64,000 nucleotides of DNA from Cryoendolithus antarcticus (GCA_002077065.1 NAJO01000044.1:124001-188000), one strand, 5' to 3'; positions 43,974-55,009 are shown, counted from the first letter of the stretch. Made by a program: numbers and translations. Notes: a model not told the origin generated them from the letters alone.

Positions 43974-44379
43974 CAGTGGACTACATGTAGTTGATGAGAT
44001 CAGACGGCTGCGCATAATGGGCACACCAGACCACAATATACTGTGCATGATGTCAATGAGAGGCATATCGCATATTCAAGTCCAGATGGTACTCGATAGT
44101 CTCCGGTGATCAACGCATGGTCATTGCGCTCAAATCGGACAGTCGGCATCAAGGATGGCTGTTTCAACTGATGTGTACCGAGATGGAATTCGATGGACGT
44201 ATTACTAGTGAGGTAGACTACACACTTCAGCTTTCGAACACGCTGGAGGCATACCTTATCTCCTACTGCATTGCCATGTGACTTGGCCAAGAGAGTCATT
44301 CATTCCGTTACCACCTCCATCGTCGCTAACCCATTTCGCGCTTGCTACCACGTGAAGATCAGACACCCTCCAATAACTC
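43974..44379. other. Intergenic
   Basis: No feature recognised. Confidence 0.45.
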
Positions 44380-45144
44380 TCAGGATCTCGTCTGGAAGGA
44401 ATAGTCTCCAAGCCTTGAGCAGTACGCAAGGCTACAAACCAAGTAAGCCGACGAAAGGGCCAGTGTGATGCCTACACGGACGTCAATGAATGGCCAGCTA
44501 ATGGCAAAACAGTGGCGGTCCTTACACAATAGCGCCTCCCGGATATCAATGAGCTTGCTCGTAGAATGAGCAGCCGGCACCTTGGTTTCGTCAAGCGCCC
44601 TTGGCACACTCTTCTCCTTGATCGCAGTGGTGGAGAGCTCAGTCTTGGGCTTCCCAACAACCGCCTCCACTTGAGCCTCGACAGGTCGAGCCGCCGCAAC
44701 CATTGCTTCCGCAGCCTGCTCGGTCACCTCAGCAGACACCTCATCCGCATCCCCGGAGTCCTTGATCGCCCCAACAGCACCTCTCTGAGCCGCTTCAGCC
44801 AGAATACGATGCAAGATAGCAATCAGCCGAGCCTCCTCAACCTCCGTCCAGTTGTGCCAGTAACGAAAGGTATACTCGAGCCCCGTAGTGATGATCGCGA
44901 GGCACATGGCACCATCGTCTCCGATCCAGTCCGTTCCGGTGCGAGTCTCGTGAATATGCTGTATAATCTTTGAGGTGTGGTCCGCAAGGCCCCAAATGCC
45001 ATCGGTTTCGAAGTAGCGATCGGTCATGTTTGATTCGCTCATGAGGCTGGAAGAAACGAGGAAACGAAGCAGCGTTTGCTTCAGGGCCTCTGCGAGGCCA
45101 TCGTAGTCGAGTTGAGCTTGGGGTTCGGCTGTAGCAGAGGCCAT
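44380..45144 (-). CDS. Unknown protein with C-terminal hydrophobic segment (236 aa, 2 exons)
   Basis: Exons are 45144-44526 and 44471-44380. The 54-nt intron has a GTAAGG donor, a TTGAC branch-like site and a TAG end, but is a multiple of three without stops, so the unspliced frame is also open (254 aa). The start is the ATG at MASATAEPQ; an in-frame upstream stretch starts from a non-ATG codon. The N-terminal half is helical (YDGLAEALKQTLLRFLVSSS, GLEYTFRYWHNWTEVEEARL). The middle is Ala/Glu/Val-rich. Splicing creates a hydrophobic C-terminal helix (LLCITLALSSAYLVCSLAY), suggesting a tail-anchored membrane protein. No family recognised. Confidence 0.68.
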   Translation of the reverse strand: MASATAEPQAQLDYDGLAEALKQTLLRFLVSSSLMSESNMTDRYFETDGIWGLADHTSKIIQHIHETRTGTDWIGDDGAMCLAIITTGLEYTFRYWHNWTEVEEARLIAILHRILAEAAQRGAVGAIKDSGDADEVSAEVTEQAAEAMVAAARPVEAQVEAVVGKPKTELSTTAIKEKSVPRALDETKVPAAHSTSKLIDIREALLCKDRHCFAISWPFIDVRVGITLALSSAYLVCSLAYCSRLGDYSFQTRS

Positions 45145-45605
45145 GGTGACAGTGATGATGGTCACTTTCCTAGCACTGAGAGAGATATGTGGAGAGGTAG
45201 TAGACAACGAGAAGCAGGAAGAGACGGACATACATGCTCAAGAACGAATTGCCCCTTTCTTACCAATGACTCCAGTAGGAGTCAGCAAATAGCCGGCAGC
45301 AGACTGACTGAGACACAAACAGAATGATCCATTCATAGCACCCAGAGCAATAGGAGAGTCGAACATTCCTACTCGCCGTGACATCGGGGCACCTGCGTTG
45401 GTAATAAACACAAGGGAGTCAGCGGCGTATGATACAGTATTCGTTGCTCATGCTACTTCACTGTGGTCTATCAGTCCTCTGTCTCACTTCGAGTGCACGC
45501 TCGCAGTACGGGCCACAGCTTTTGCAGATCCGCTATCATGCTCCGTCTCCACCGATGACCTTGTCTTGGTGGTTCACACCATTCCGCCCGAGAATTTCGC
45601 AGCTC
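45145..45605. other. Intergenic
   Basis: Promoter of the 236-residue gene and 3' end of PRE5. Nothing else seen. Confidence 0.45.
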
Positions 45606-46499
45606 TCATGACTCATCCACTTCCATGCTCTCCCCTCCGTCTGCCGCACTCTCTCCCTTCGCCTCACTCAATCCCTCCAACCACCCTGCAACCCCCTGCC
45701 CCTCGTACAACTTGAAGTCCTCTCCCACGCCTGCCACGCCCACACAAGTATTCTCCACATTCAGCTCCTTGTCCTGGCTCAAACTGTCCTTGAGCGCTCT
45801 CAACGCATGCTTAATGAGTTCCTCCCTCGAACTCGCCTCAAACTCCTCCAAATTCCTCTCCAAATACGTCCTCGCCATCTGACTCCTTGCCCCAATCCCC
45901 GTCGCCACCATCTCAAGCGTCACTCCTGATGGTTGAAACTCAAACAAATGCGGCCCTTTCGCATCCACGCCCGCGATCAGCAAGCCAACACCATACGGTC
46001 GCTTGCCAGCTACCTGAGTGTTGCTTTGCGCGCGGTCTGCAATGCGGGCGGTGATGTCTGAGAGCAGGATTGGGCGATCGTAGGTTAGGCGCGATGAGAG
46101 GGATTGCTGGCGCATGAAGTTTGAGAGGACGCGGGCATCGGAGGCGAGGCCGGCGAGGGCGATGCCGTAGTGGGTGTCTATGGGGATTATCTTTTTTTGG
46201 TAGGAGGAGAGTTCTTCTGCGTTGCGCTGGGTTGTCTGTTAGATGCCGATTCAATGCGGTATAATGTGGAAGATGTCTGTACTTTTATTGCAGCTAGGAC
46301 TGCGTGTGTTTTGCTGACTATGCCGACGACTACTGAGCCTTGCTTCACTGCTTCTTGGGCGTATTCGACTTGAAATATGCGGCCTTGTGGGGAGCTACCG
46401 CTCGTCAGTACTCCATCGATATATCTGACTTCAAGGCGATTGTAGTATTCGGGAGTCTTACAATGTCGTCGAGTCGTTGTCATAGTTATTTCTGAACAT
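45606..46499 (-). CDS. PRE5: 20S proteasome alpha subunit Pre5/PSMA1 (256 aa, 3 exons)
   Basis: Alpha-ring subunit (alpha-6 in yeast numbering) of the 20S proteasome core. Exons are 46499-46462 (only 38 nt), 46394-46283 and 46226-45606; introns are 67 and 56 nt. Assembled N-terminus [18 protein letters not shown], then the alpha signature [13 protein letters not shown]. Exon 3 holds [46 protein letters not shown] and [14 protein letters not shown]. The acidic tail (GESMEVDES) is usual. Identification is secure; the exon joins restore the expected family sequence exactly. Confidence 0.96.
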
Positions 46500-46877
46500 C
46501 TCGACGGTGGCTGTGTGGTCGTGTGGAGGGATAGAAGTGGCAAGTGAGACGATATAGAGAGTGTATAGTCAAGAAAATGAGGCTCTACAGATTGTCCTTG
46601 AGTGTTTCCAGGCCGCGAACTGACGCGACGTTTGAGAGCTCTCGGAGCTTCCCGCCGAGCCTCACACTGCACGAGAGCACCAGACGCCGACGTCAAGGCT
46701 GCGATCATTGGAGATCGCTAACAACCTCAACACCTCTTTGACTCGTCGCAATACAACAACACTGCTGGGGAAAGTTCAAGAAATTCTTCGGATTGATCAG
46801 ACCCACCTGCGACACCTTTTCGCGCCTTCACGGTCCACTGTCCGCCCTCCCCCAGGACCCGCGCCACAACCTCGAAG
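46500..46877. promoter_or_regulatory. Divergent promoter, PRE5 and VPS55
   Basis: 378 bp between the two starts. No further element claimed. Confidence 0.5.
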
Positions 46878-47417
46878 ATGGCAGGACTCAAGACTATCAT
46901 TCTTCTGTCCTTCGTACGTCCCTGCTCTAACCCGTACGCCCCCTGCGCTACGTTGCGCTAATTTAATCTCCAGATCCTCGCCATCGGCTTTCTCCTCGTG
47001 ATCCTCTCCTCAGCCCTCTTCCACAACTTCCTTCCCCTCCTAGTCGTAGCCACCTACGTCCTCGCCCCGGTGCCTAACTGGATCTGCGGCCGCGCGCAAT
47101 CGAATGATGACTTTATGGACGGCGGGAGCAGCAGTATTGTCGAGTTGGGGAGGTTTCTGACGGGGTTTTTGGTGGTGATGGGTGTTGGTATGTTGTCCCA
47201 CATCCGGGTGGAGAGCGTGTAGGAGTGTGGGGAGAAAGAATGGGAAGGGTAATAGTGTGGACGAATGCTGACAAGTGTTACAGCGCTACCAGTCGTGCTG
47301 GCGCATACGGAGCAAATCCGATACGAGGCCATGGCTATGAGTATCGTGGGAGGGCTGTTGATATACACGACGATCATCAGCTTCACGCTGTTCTTCCGGG
47401 AGCAGGAGGAGTTCTAG
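46878..47417 (+). CDS. VPS55: Vps55/OB-RGRP endosomal membrane protein (127 aa, 3 exons)
   Basis: Small four-pass protein acting late in endosome-to-vacuole sorting with Vps68. Exons are 46878-46913 (36 nt), 46974-47187 and 47284-47417; introns are 60 and 96 nt. The assembled protein starts MAGLKTIILLSFILAIGFL. It carries the family core ATYVLAPVPNWICGR and LGRFLTGFLVVMGVALPVV, and ends FFREQEEF. Size and all landmarks match the family. Each exon is too short to be found alone. Confidence 0.95.
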
Positions 47418-47916
47418 GTGTGTGCCGAAGCTGGACCTGGGACTTGAGCAGGCATTACGGGCACATCTCTGGGTTTAGGCATGTACATGTACAAAGCTGG
47501 CACAGCACCATTTCACCGGAGTCAAGTTCCTGTTCATGGTCTGATACATTCCCTGGGTGTAGCGAAGCCTGCTGCCATGAAGCGCTGTCGATATGTTACG
47601 AGGCACTGTGGCGCGGAAAGCGCACTAAGCAGTCCACCCCGCTCCTGCCAATCCATCGCTACAAACCGAACGATTTCATTGGAGCCGCTCCTCTCCTTCC
47701 ACTAACAAACTTTTAGCGCCGGTTGCGACCGCACCAATCGCTCAAGTATTGCGCTCGACGACGCCACTCGCTGTGGCACACCTGGCGACTGCAGGTGCCC
47801 TCTCTTACTCCACCAGCAGTCCCGATCTCGTCCATCGCAATCTTCAAGCACTGTTGATCTTTTCTCCTGCCTCCGGAGCGTCCATTTTCCTATCTTCTGA
47901 ATGCGCTCACCACCTC
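47418..47916. other. Intergenic between convergent genes
   Basis: 3' regions of VPS55 and of the interrupted gene on the other strand. Nothing else seen. Confidence 0.45.
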
Positions 47917-49203
47917 TCAATCCCTCTCATTAACCCAATACCGAATCTCAAACCCCTTCTCCACCTGCTTCGCCCTATCCTGCTCATGCAACGGCAGCAG
48001 CCTGAACTCCCTCTCCTCCTTCGCCCACGTAAAGCAAGGCAGCCCATGCCCTGCGCAATGAGTACACGCAAACTCCCCATGATCCCCATTCCGCCACTTG
48101 GTCGACCTCGCCGGCTTCGATCGTACAGCAGTAACGCAAAGCCTCATCCTATCCCTCATAGTCTTCCGCTGGAATTCAAACTGCCACGGCTCCTCGTTCC
48201 CGCGCTCCCAGACGTCTGTGTTCAGCCGATCAATGGCGCGGGTCAGTTCTGAGAGGTTGGCTTTGCTGTCTGTTGAAGCATAAGCGGAGGAGTCGAAGTA
48301 ATCTATGATGTGCTTGCGCTTGGTGGGACCGGGGGAGTAGGACTGCACGAGCTTGAAGTCAAAGGATTCGGTGGTGGCAAGGCTGGCGAGCTTGGACTTG
48401 CGTTGGCGTTTGGCGGGGACTTCGACGGTGAGTTGGAGGAGACTCGTGTCTGTGGCAAGGCTGAGGTCGGCGAGGTCGGCTTCGAGGTGGGAGCGCTTGT
48501 TAGAGCCGCGCGGAAGCACGGGCGTGGTGCTAGGGTTCTTGCGCTTGGCTGGAGGGTTGGGCTTCTCTGATTTGCTTTCTCTTCGTCAGTATGATGTTTT
48601 TGTTGACGTTGAGGCTGAGGACTTCATCGGCATCTCCTCGTCGTCGTCGGTGATCTCGATCAGATCTCGCTTCCAAAGCTTTGTCTGCTCTGCTGGTGGC
48701 GCTATTGCCTGTTTCACAGCTGGCGTTTGTTTCGAAGTCGCGCCACGCATATCCGAGTCCACCACCGTCGGACGCTCTGTCACTGCTGCCGTCTGCACCT
48801 CCTGTAACTGATGCACCGCCCCAAACGTCGGCACTGCCCGTAAAGCAGGAGCGATGCCAGACTTACTAGGCCTACCCACACTGACGGTCTTGCTAGTCTG
48901 GCTCTCAATCTTCTTCCCCATCTCCCCAATAACACCCTGCAGACGCCTGATCTCATTCTCCGCCTGCATCTTTAACATCTTGATCCCCTCCTCACGGCCT
49001 TGCACCGCTTTGATCAACTCTTTCTCATAGTTCTTACCTTTTGTGAGCTCGCCTTGCAACTGGCCGATTAGCTAGGCTTGGGAAGCGAGTAAGGCCTCCT
49101 GCTCAGCAATGCGGAGTTCGTGGGTGCGATTCGCGGCTTCGGAGGCGCTGAGCTTGATACCGAGTTGTTTGAGGAGCTCTTTGTAGGGGTTGTTGGCGGC
49201 CAT
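47917..49203 (-). pseudogene. Coiled-coil/Cys-motif protein gene interrupted by two in-frame stops
   Basis: From the ATG at 49203 one frame runs 429 codons to 47917, broken only by TAG (codon 44, 49072-49074) and TGA (codon 206, 48586-48588). Coding character continues across both: a coiled coil spans the first stop (AEQEALLASQA, stop, LIGQLQGELTKGKNYEKELI), and a basic Lys/Pro-rich stretch follows the second. The C-terminal part holds FDFKLVQSYSPGPTKRKH and a Cys motif CTHCAGHGLPC. Options: a decayed gene, two cryptic in-frame introns (for example 49160-49053, with a CTAAT branch site but a weak AAG end), or stop readthrough; TAG is followed by CTA. Not recognised as a known family. Confidence 0.55.
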
Positions 49204-49686
49204 GATGGCCTGGTCGTTGGGGTATCGAGGTGCTGATAAGAAGTATGGTCGTGGTGGCCAACTCTGGATCAGATGTATTGATCGTAGCAACGAGAGGAAG
49301 GTATGGAAGGGCTGATGTGGATACAGTGTGCAGAGTGGGGAGAGTAGTAGAAGAAGTATGCCAGATGGATGGTAGCACACTGAGTGATATTAAATATGCG
49401 CGCACAATGTCGAAGTACTAGTATGAAAGGAGACATACATGTCTGGAGCCTCACTTACCTACCGGGAAATGTATACACACCCCACCCCGTGCCCGAAGGG
49501 AACGGGGTTTGCAGGCGGAGATTTAGCTGAGACTTGCCCGAGAGCGCTGGGATCTGTCGCACAGCAAGTGATGGTGGAGGCCACCTCATCTGAGTGATGT
49601 GTGTCAGCTAGTACGTCACGAGCAGATTTCACTTCCCACATCATCACTTCATTCCAGCCATACACTAGCCAGTGTCCATGGCTGCC
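49204..49686. other. Intergenic
   Basis: Promoter side of the interrupted gene; minus-strand pyrimidine-rich sequence at about 49210-49370. Also 3' end of MAU2. Confidence 0.45.
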
Positions 49687-52581
49687 TCAGGCACCACCCT
49701 GGAGATGCACCTCCTTCTCCCACTGCCCCTCCAGCCGCTCCCGCACCCCCTCTGGCACCTTCTCCCAGCCTTGCCTGACCCTCTTCTCTACGATGTCCAC
49801 CTTGCCTACCTCTCCACTCCTCTCCAACAGACTCCGATACATACCCTGCGCCACAACCCCCCAAAGCGGATCCGCACTCTTAGTCGCAAGCTGAGTCCCC
49901 GCATCAGCACTTTGCAAAGCCTGCTTACCTACAATCCCGGTAAAGAACATCTCCGTCATGGTATTCATGATAATGCTCAGCATCTGGGAGTTCTTAGCGG
50001 CCTGAGCAGGCGTGAGAGCGGCTTGGAGGTATTGCTTTTGTTTGATTATCGGGAGGGATGAGGGCGAGGATGAGGCAGCGAGGATTTGGTACGCTGAGCG
50101 GATGGAGGGGGAGGTGTGAGATTGGCAGAGAGGGTGCAGAGTGGCAAGTAGAGGGTAGGCGGAGGAAGGACTGAGAGACCGTAGGATAGGAACTTGGTTG
50201 AGGCCGGCTAGAAGGCGGAGATCTCTGAGGTATGGTGGCGCTTTGCTGCGAGGATCAATGGTGAGGTTGGGTGACTGGTAGATCGAGAGAGCGGTCTCAA
50301 GGTCGCCCAGGCCGTGCTTGCAGACGCCTGCGAGGTAGAGGAGCGTGGCTGCGGTGGTTTCGTCCTGCAGATCGGCAGTGTAACTCGACTCCCGTCGAAG
50401 GTCGTCGATGGCGTCAGCTGCTGATGCCCAATTCGCTCTCGTGCAGTACGCGAAGATCATGACTAGCTTCGCCTCCAATGCCATGCGTCTTTGGACAGCT
50501 TGCATCTCCCCGTAGGCACGTACAGACAGACTTAGTCCATCTGGCAAAGGCTGGTCAAGCTTCAGTCCTTGCGCAATGAAGGTCTCGGCTTTCTTGTCTT
50601 CGCTGTTCCTCCACAGTAAGCCGGAGCCTGTGAGCGAGTACCCGATCATGTATAGCTGACTCCTAGAAAGCCATTGGAATGATAAGGCAAGCTCGCCTGA
50701 GGCAGTACTGCGAAAGATGCCTGCGGTATCTGCTTCGACACCTTCACCCGCTGCTTCACCGAGCGTGATTAAGAAGCTGCCGTCCTTCGACCAAGCATTC
50801 GTCCTGGTCCGCTTATCGAGGTCATGATGCAGTCTGTCAGTCTTAGACTTGGCTTGCTCGTTCTGGTAGTCTGACAGACTGCATGCCAAGTCCACACAGT
50901 CAAGCAGAGCACACATCTGTGGCAGCTGCTCCATCTCAGGCGCTAGCTGATGGGCACGAGCAGCAGTGAGTGCTCGCTGCGCCGACTCAAGAGCATCCGG
51001 TCTGTTCGAGTGGACATGCATGATGGCTTCGAGCGAAGCTGAGATGATCTGTACAGCCACGTCTTGCCGTGCATCAGCCTCTGCGGCCAGCTCAGTAAGA
51101 TGCTTGAGCGTCGACGCAGTCTCGGAGGGTCCATCCGGCTGCATGCTGAGGGAGATGCGAAGGAATCTGAAGGCGTACACCCATCGCTGTAGCCGCTGTG
51201 CTTGAGCATCTGCGATCGCTGTCTCTGCGAGCTTGAACGCTGATTTGGGACTGCTGTGGAATTGTGCTCGTACCTCCAGATGCTTCAACGCATACTTGAT
51301 GTCCATCAGTCGCTCTCGCTCACAGTGATCGATGCCCTTAACGAGTAGGTCCGCCAGCTCCTCCGAGTTCGTCGTCTCCTCCAGCAATACCTCGGCAAGC
51401 TTGAGCCTGATTCGAGCCTGCTTCCACGGCTCGTGGGTGCCCCAGTCTTTCGACGCGGACTCCAAGCATCCCAGTGCAGTGGCGATCATGGCATGATAGC
51501 TCTCCCAGTGCTCGTCCGTGGCATCGCCGGAGCAGAGATGTGCGCTCATTGAGTGCGCTGCAGTGAGGTACTCATCAGCAAGAGCGAGCAGGACCGTGAG
51601 ATCATGTATGCTGGGTGGCACTTGCTCAGCGGGTTGGACGGACGGAGCAGGAGTTGACAGTGGCAGCTTTGCAGGCTGGTGCATAGGCTTGGGCGGCAGA
51701 GGCACAGGGACCGAGACCGGCGTGACGTGCACTGCTACGCCCTCGTTGGACTTGCGCCGCTTGGGTGCACGTGACTGCGGCTTCGAAGTCTTCTGCACTT
51801 TGTCGACGACATGATGTGTCGGGATTTGCACGTATGCAGTCTTGCCAGAAGAGGGCGGTGCCGGCTTCGCAGTGGGCGTGGCCTGAGACTGACCTCGAGC
51901 AAAGTCTTGTGCAGCAACACCCTGGCTCACGTCGAGTGGCTTGGATGCCGACTGCTGCTTGATCGCAGGAAGCCCATGCGATTGCGACATTGATAGGGGT
52001 TGGGCTGAAGTTCTGCCTTGTTGCGAAGGACTTGGCCTGACTGGCGCTAAATGTCTGATGGCTTGGCTGCGAGACGGGTCTACTGCGACGAGACCTGGTC
52101 CTGATGGTACAGACGGAGTATACGATGTCTGGACTTGCGGTGGATAAGGCTGAGCTTGCTGTCTTGGCGTCTGAGGTTGACCGGCCTGCTGATGAGTCGC
52201 CACTCGAGGTGCTTGATGAGTCGGACCAGATGGATGATAAGGTCCAGATGGCTGCCGTTGCCGTATATCGTTTCCACGAAGTTGACCAGCAGCGAACTGC
52301 TGCAGTGGTGTCGATGATTGATACTGCTGCACAGGGGGTGTCGAGTACTGTGGTGGATATGGTGGTTGATGCGTGTGTTGGTAGCTCACATGAGGTTGCT
52401 GCCAAGCTTCGTCCCGCTGCGGGGCTGCATTCCGCTGGTGAGAGGCAGGAGCAACTGGGTGCCCCGCTGGGATCGAGGAGAACGTTTGGCGATGCGGCAT
52501 CTGCGTTTGCGATCTCGACGGTGCTCCATGATCCTGATAGGCCATAGGGTTGGGAATCTGATAGCCCTGGTATGGTGGCAT
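49687..52581 (-). CDS. MAU2: Cohesin loader subunit Mau2/Scc4 (964 aa)
   Basis: Forms the Scc2-Scc4 complex that loads cohesin on chromatin. Single exon, ATG at 52581. Residues 1-320 are disordered and Gln/Pro/Ser-rich with a basic patch (RAPKRRKSNEG). From about residue 327 the TPR-like helical superhelix begins, matching the cohesin loading factor family: LLALADEYLTAAHSMSAH, YHAMIATALGCLESASKDW, RIRLKLAEVLLEET, RWVYAFRFLRISLSMQ. The C-terminal part has MLSIIMNTMTEMFFTGIVG and ends with WEKEVHLQGG. The long Q/P-rich N-terminus is longer than in yeast Scc4 but common in filamentous ascomycetes. Confidence 0.9.
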   Translation of the reverse strand: MPPYQGYQIPNPMAYQDHGAPSRSQTQMPHRQTFSSIPAGHPVAPASHQRNAAPQRDEAWQQPHVSYQHTHQPPYPPQYSTPPVQQYQSSTPLQQFAAGQLRGNDIRQRQPSGPYHPSGPTHQAPRVATHQQAGQPQTPRQQAQPYPPQVQTSYTPSVPSGPGLVAVDPSRSQAIRHLAPVRPSPSQQGRTSAQPLSMSQSHGLPAIKQQSASKPLDVSQGVAAQDFARGQSQATPTAKPAPPSSGKTAYVQIPTHHVVDKVQKTSKPQSRAPKRRKSNEGVAVHVTPVSVPVPLPPKPMHQPAKLPLSTPAPSVQPAEQVPPSIHDLTVLLALADEYLTAAHSMSAHLCSGDATDEHWESYHAMIATALGCLESASKDWGTHEPWKQARIRLKLAEVLLEETTNSEELADLLVKGIDHCERERLMDIKYALKHLEVRAQFHSSPKSAFKLAETAIADAQAQRLQRWVYAFRFLRISLSMQPDGPSETASTLKHLTELAAEADARQDVAVQIISASLEAIMHVHSNRPDALESAQRALTAARAHQLAPEMEQLPQMCALLDCVDLACSLSDYQNEQAKSKTDRLHHDLDKRTRTNAWSKDGSFLITLGEAAGEGVEADTAGIFRSTASGELALSFQWLSRSQLYMIGYSLTGSGLLWRNSEDKKAETFIAQGLKLDQPLPDGLSLSVRAYGEMQAVQRRMALEAKLVMIFAYCTRANWASAADAIDDLRRESSYTADLQDETTAATLLYLAGVCKHGLGDLETALSIYQSPNLTIDPRSKAPPYLRDLRLLAGLNQVPILRSLSPSSAYPLLATLHPLCQSHTSPSIRSAYQILAASSSPSSLPIIKQKQYLQAALTPAQAAKNSQMLSIIMNTMTEMFFTGIVGKQALQSADAGTQLATKSADPLWGVVAQGMYRSLLERSGEVGKVDIVEKRVRQGWEKVPEGVRERLEGQWEKEVHLQGGA

Positions 52582-52808
52582 GTTGGCGACTCTGCAGGCG
52601 AGTGCCTGTCTACACAGTCGCTTACTTCATATTAGACAAACAGTCGCTGTCTTACACGCCATCCGAGACGTGACGTTAGAAGTCGCGATCCCGACGCGCC
52701 GGGACGCGGCTGAAAGTGCAGCGCACGGGCCTTCGACATGTCAAAAAGTTCCGTAGCTCGACTTTGGCGTCAGATCCCAATCGCAACGTCGATCTCAAAT
52801 TTCCCGAC
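52582..52808. promoter_or_regulatory. Short divergent promoter, MAU2 and LOC1
   Basis: Only 227 bp separate the two divergent ATGs, so initiation sites must be close or overlapping. Confidence 0.5.
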
Positions 52809-53408
52809 ATGGCGCCAATCAAGGGCACCAAGACCAAAGGTGGTCCCAGTAAGCCGTCCAACCAAAGATCCAGCAAGCCCTCCTCTGGTCCCCCAAGCGG
52901 CATCAAGAAACGCACCTCCAGCAAGCCCACAGTAAAGCCCAAGACAGTCCAGCAAAAGACAAAATCAAACAGCAACTCCATCCTCACCAAAAAGAAGAAA
53001 CGCATCTACACCGCTAAAGAACTCAACATCCCCGAGCTGAATGGCATAATCCCGAACGGCATCACCAAACCGCCCAATATGAAAAAGGGCAAGAACTTCG
53101 TCGACGACAAGGAGGGCATGAACGCCATCTTAGCCGTAGTCATGGCCGAGAAGGAAGGCAATATCGAGAGTAAGATGATGCGATCGAGACAGCTGGAGGA
53201 GGTGCGGGAGGCGAGGAAGGTCGAGATGGAGGGTAGGAAGGATTATAAGAAGGCGAAGCTTGAGGAGCGGAAGGAGAGGATCAAGGAGAAGGGGAGGAAG
53301 AGGAGTGAGGTGGAGGAGGAGAAGGGAAATCCGGGGAAGGCTGCGAGGTTGTCGAGGGAGGAAAGTAAGTTTAAGCCGAGGAAGAAGGTGAGCTTTGGGG
53401 TGAAGTGA
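52809..53408 (+). CDS. LOC1: 60S ribosome assembly/mRNA localisation protein Loc1 (199 aa)
   Basis: Nucleolar factor for 60S subunit biogenesis; in yeast also for ASH1 mRNA localisation. Single exon. The frame is open upstream, but the first ATG is at 52809 ([12 protein letters not shown]). A Lys/Ser/Pro-rich N-terminus leads into the diagnostic block [18 protein letters not shown], then [19 protein letters not shown] long charged helix follows ([19 protein letters not shown]), ending [11 protein letters not shown]. Length matches the family. Confidence 0.93.
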   Translation: MAPIKGTKTKGGPSKPSNQRSSKPSSGPPSGIKKRTSSKPTVKPKTVQQKTKSNSNSILTKKKKRIYTAKELNIPELNGIIPNGITKPPNMKKGKNFVDDKEGMNAILAVVMAEKEGNIESKMMRSRQLEEVREARKVEMEGRKDYKKAKLEERKERIKEKGRKRSEVEEEKGNPGKAARLSREESKFKPRKKVSFGVK

Positions 53409-53549
53409 GTCGGAATGCTTGCTTTGGGCGACGAGAAGTAATGAGGTGGACTGAGGACTCGGATGCCACGTCGCGGACTGCGTATCTGATCTATGATCTA
53501 TGCTGTATGTCTCTACCTGGAGTGATGCGGATCCCGAGTCACGACGCTC

Positions 53550-55009
53550 TCATGTCCCTGGGATCAACTTGCCGTTCTCCGCAAGCTGCAGCTTCCTCCT
53601 CAACGGACTATACCCAAACGGCGACCGATACCCACTTTTACTCGCCCAACTCTCCGCCTTCGTCTCAGGAACGACCATCCCCTCCAGATCGACCTCAAAC
53701 GCCATCGCCCGGAAGAACGCGGTCACAGCCTTAGCATGCCACCTCTCGCCTCCTAGCTCCACCCACCCAAGATGCCCGCCGCCACTAGTAGCACACATAA
53801 CAACCCAAGGCGTGCACTTGATCTCATCGTACGGCACCGCCTGATCACACGCAATCGGATCATCCTGCGCATGCAAACAAAGCGTCGGAATCCTTATCGC
53901 TAGCACAGCATCCGCACTACTAGCATCCCGATAATACGCCCCTTCCGTCGGGTAGCCCCAAGTCGGACACTGTACTTCGCGATCGAACTCGTGGAGGTAG
54001 GTCGTTGCTTGGATTACGGCTGGGTCCAGAACGGTGTTTGTGGTTATTTCGGCTGCGTGTCGGGCGAAGAGCGCGCGCATGGATTTCCCCATGGCGGCGC
54101 TGTAGATGTGTTTGCCTATGTAGGTTGATTGGAGGATTGTGTGGGAGATGTCTAGGGTCCAGGGGTTGGAGACTAGGATTGCGGAGGTGAGGGGGCAGGA
54201 GGCGCCTTCTTCGCCGAGATACTGCGATGCATTGAGCTTTTGCTCTGGCTGAGAGTAAGATGCGTTGGAAGTGGAACACGTACATTCGCCAATATATTCG
54301 CCCCCAAACTGAAGCCCATCCCAAACAACTTCCGCCTTGGCCACTTCTCCTGAGCCCACTTGACAGTCTGCCTCACATCCCACGTCGCCCGCGCATTATA
54401 CAATATCCCCGTCGTGATCTTGCTCCCTGCGCAGCCTCGTGCGTTTGCGACTAGTACATCGAAGTCTCCTCCACTCAGCCCTTCATCCTCAGTCTTATCG
54501 CTCGAAGCCACGAGCGCAGCGATCGCGTGCCGGAGGTAGATCTCATGACTTCCTCCACTCAGCCCATGCAACACGATGAGCAGCGGTTTGTCCGTTTCCC
54601 TCCGCTCCAGAGCCTCGAACTCAGCGCTCGTAAAGTAGCTCGTCCGCTCCGGCAAGTCCGTGTGTCCGACACCTACTGGATCCTCGGTCACTAGCTCCCC
54701 CTCGCCCTCCTTTCCGGTGGTCGGTGGCTGAACGGCGAAGTCCACAGCAAAATGCCCTTTGAAGGTCTCAGAGTCGGCGGTGAAGACTCGCCGTTTGTAG
54801 TGTATTGCTGGCGCTGAGGGGAAGAGGGCTGGGATTGCGGTTTGCAGGTGGCCGTTGAAGAGGAGGGGCGAGAGGCGGGGCTGGGGAATTATGGATTGCA
54901 GGAGGGAGGGGAGGGTGCGGTTGGGTTGGTCCTTGGAGGGGAGTTGGAGGGGTTGAGGCGAGTGGGTGTAGGACAGGCTGCCCCACGATGGAAGTGGTAA
55001 AGAGGCCAT
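53550..55009 (-). CDS. Alpha/beta hydrolase, Eht1/EMB8/YheT family (465 aa, 2 exons)
   Basis: Related to yeast Eht1/Eeb1 ethanol O-acyltransferase/esterases and plant EMB8. Exons are 55009-54284 and 54221-53550; the intron is 62 nt. The catalytic triad is visible: nucleophile Ser234 in GFSLGAN, Asp at about 362-363 in HAQDDPI, and His392 in GGGHLGW. The family opening LLFNGHLQT and the oxyanion strand LIVLHGLSGGSHE are present. Converges with LOC1 (141 bp apart) and diverges from VPS68. Medium-chain ester synthesis or hydrolysis is the likely activity; substrate unknown. Confidence 0.92.

Noticed and set aside
46537..46543. GTGGCAA near the PRE5 start, resembling the yeast proteasome control element
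   Set aside because: Only a core match, and that Rpn4-based system is a feature of yeasts; not enough to call an operator.
51626..52405. 259-codon minus-strand frame within MAU2
   Set aside because: Alternate frame of the Gln/Pro-rich MAU2 N-terminus, Ser/Thr/Arg-biased as expected of a shifted frame.
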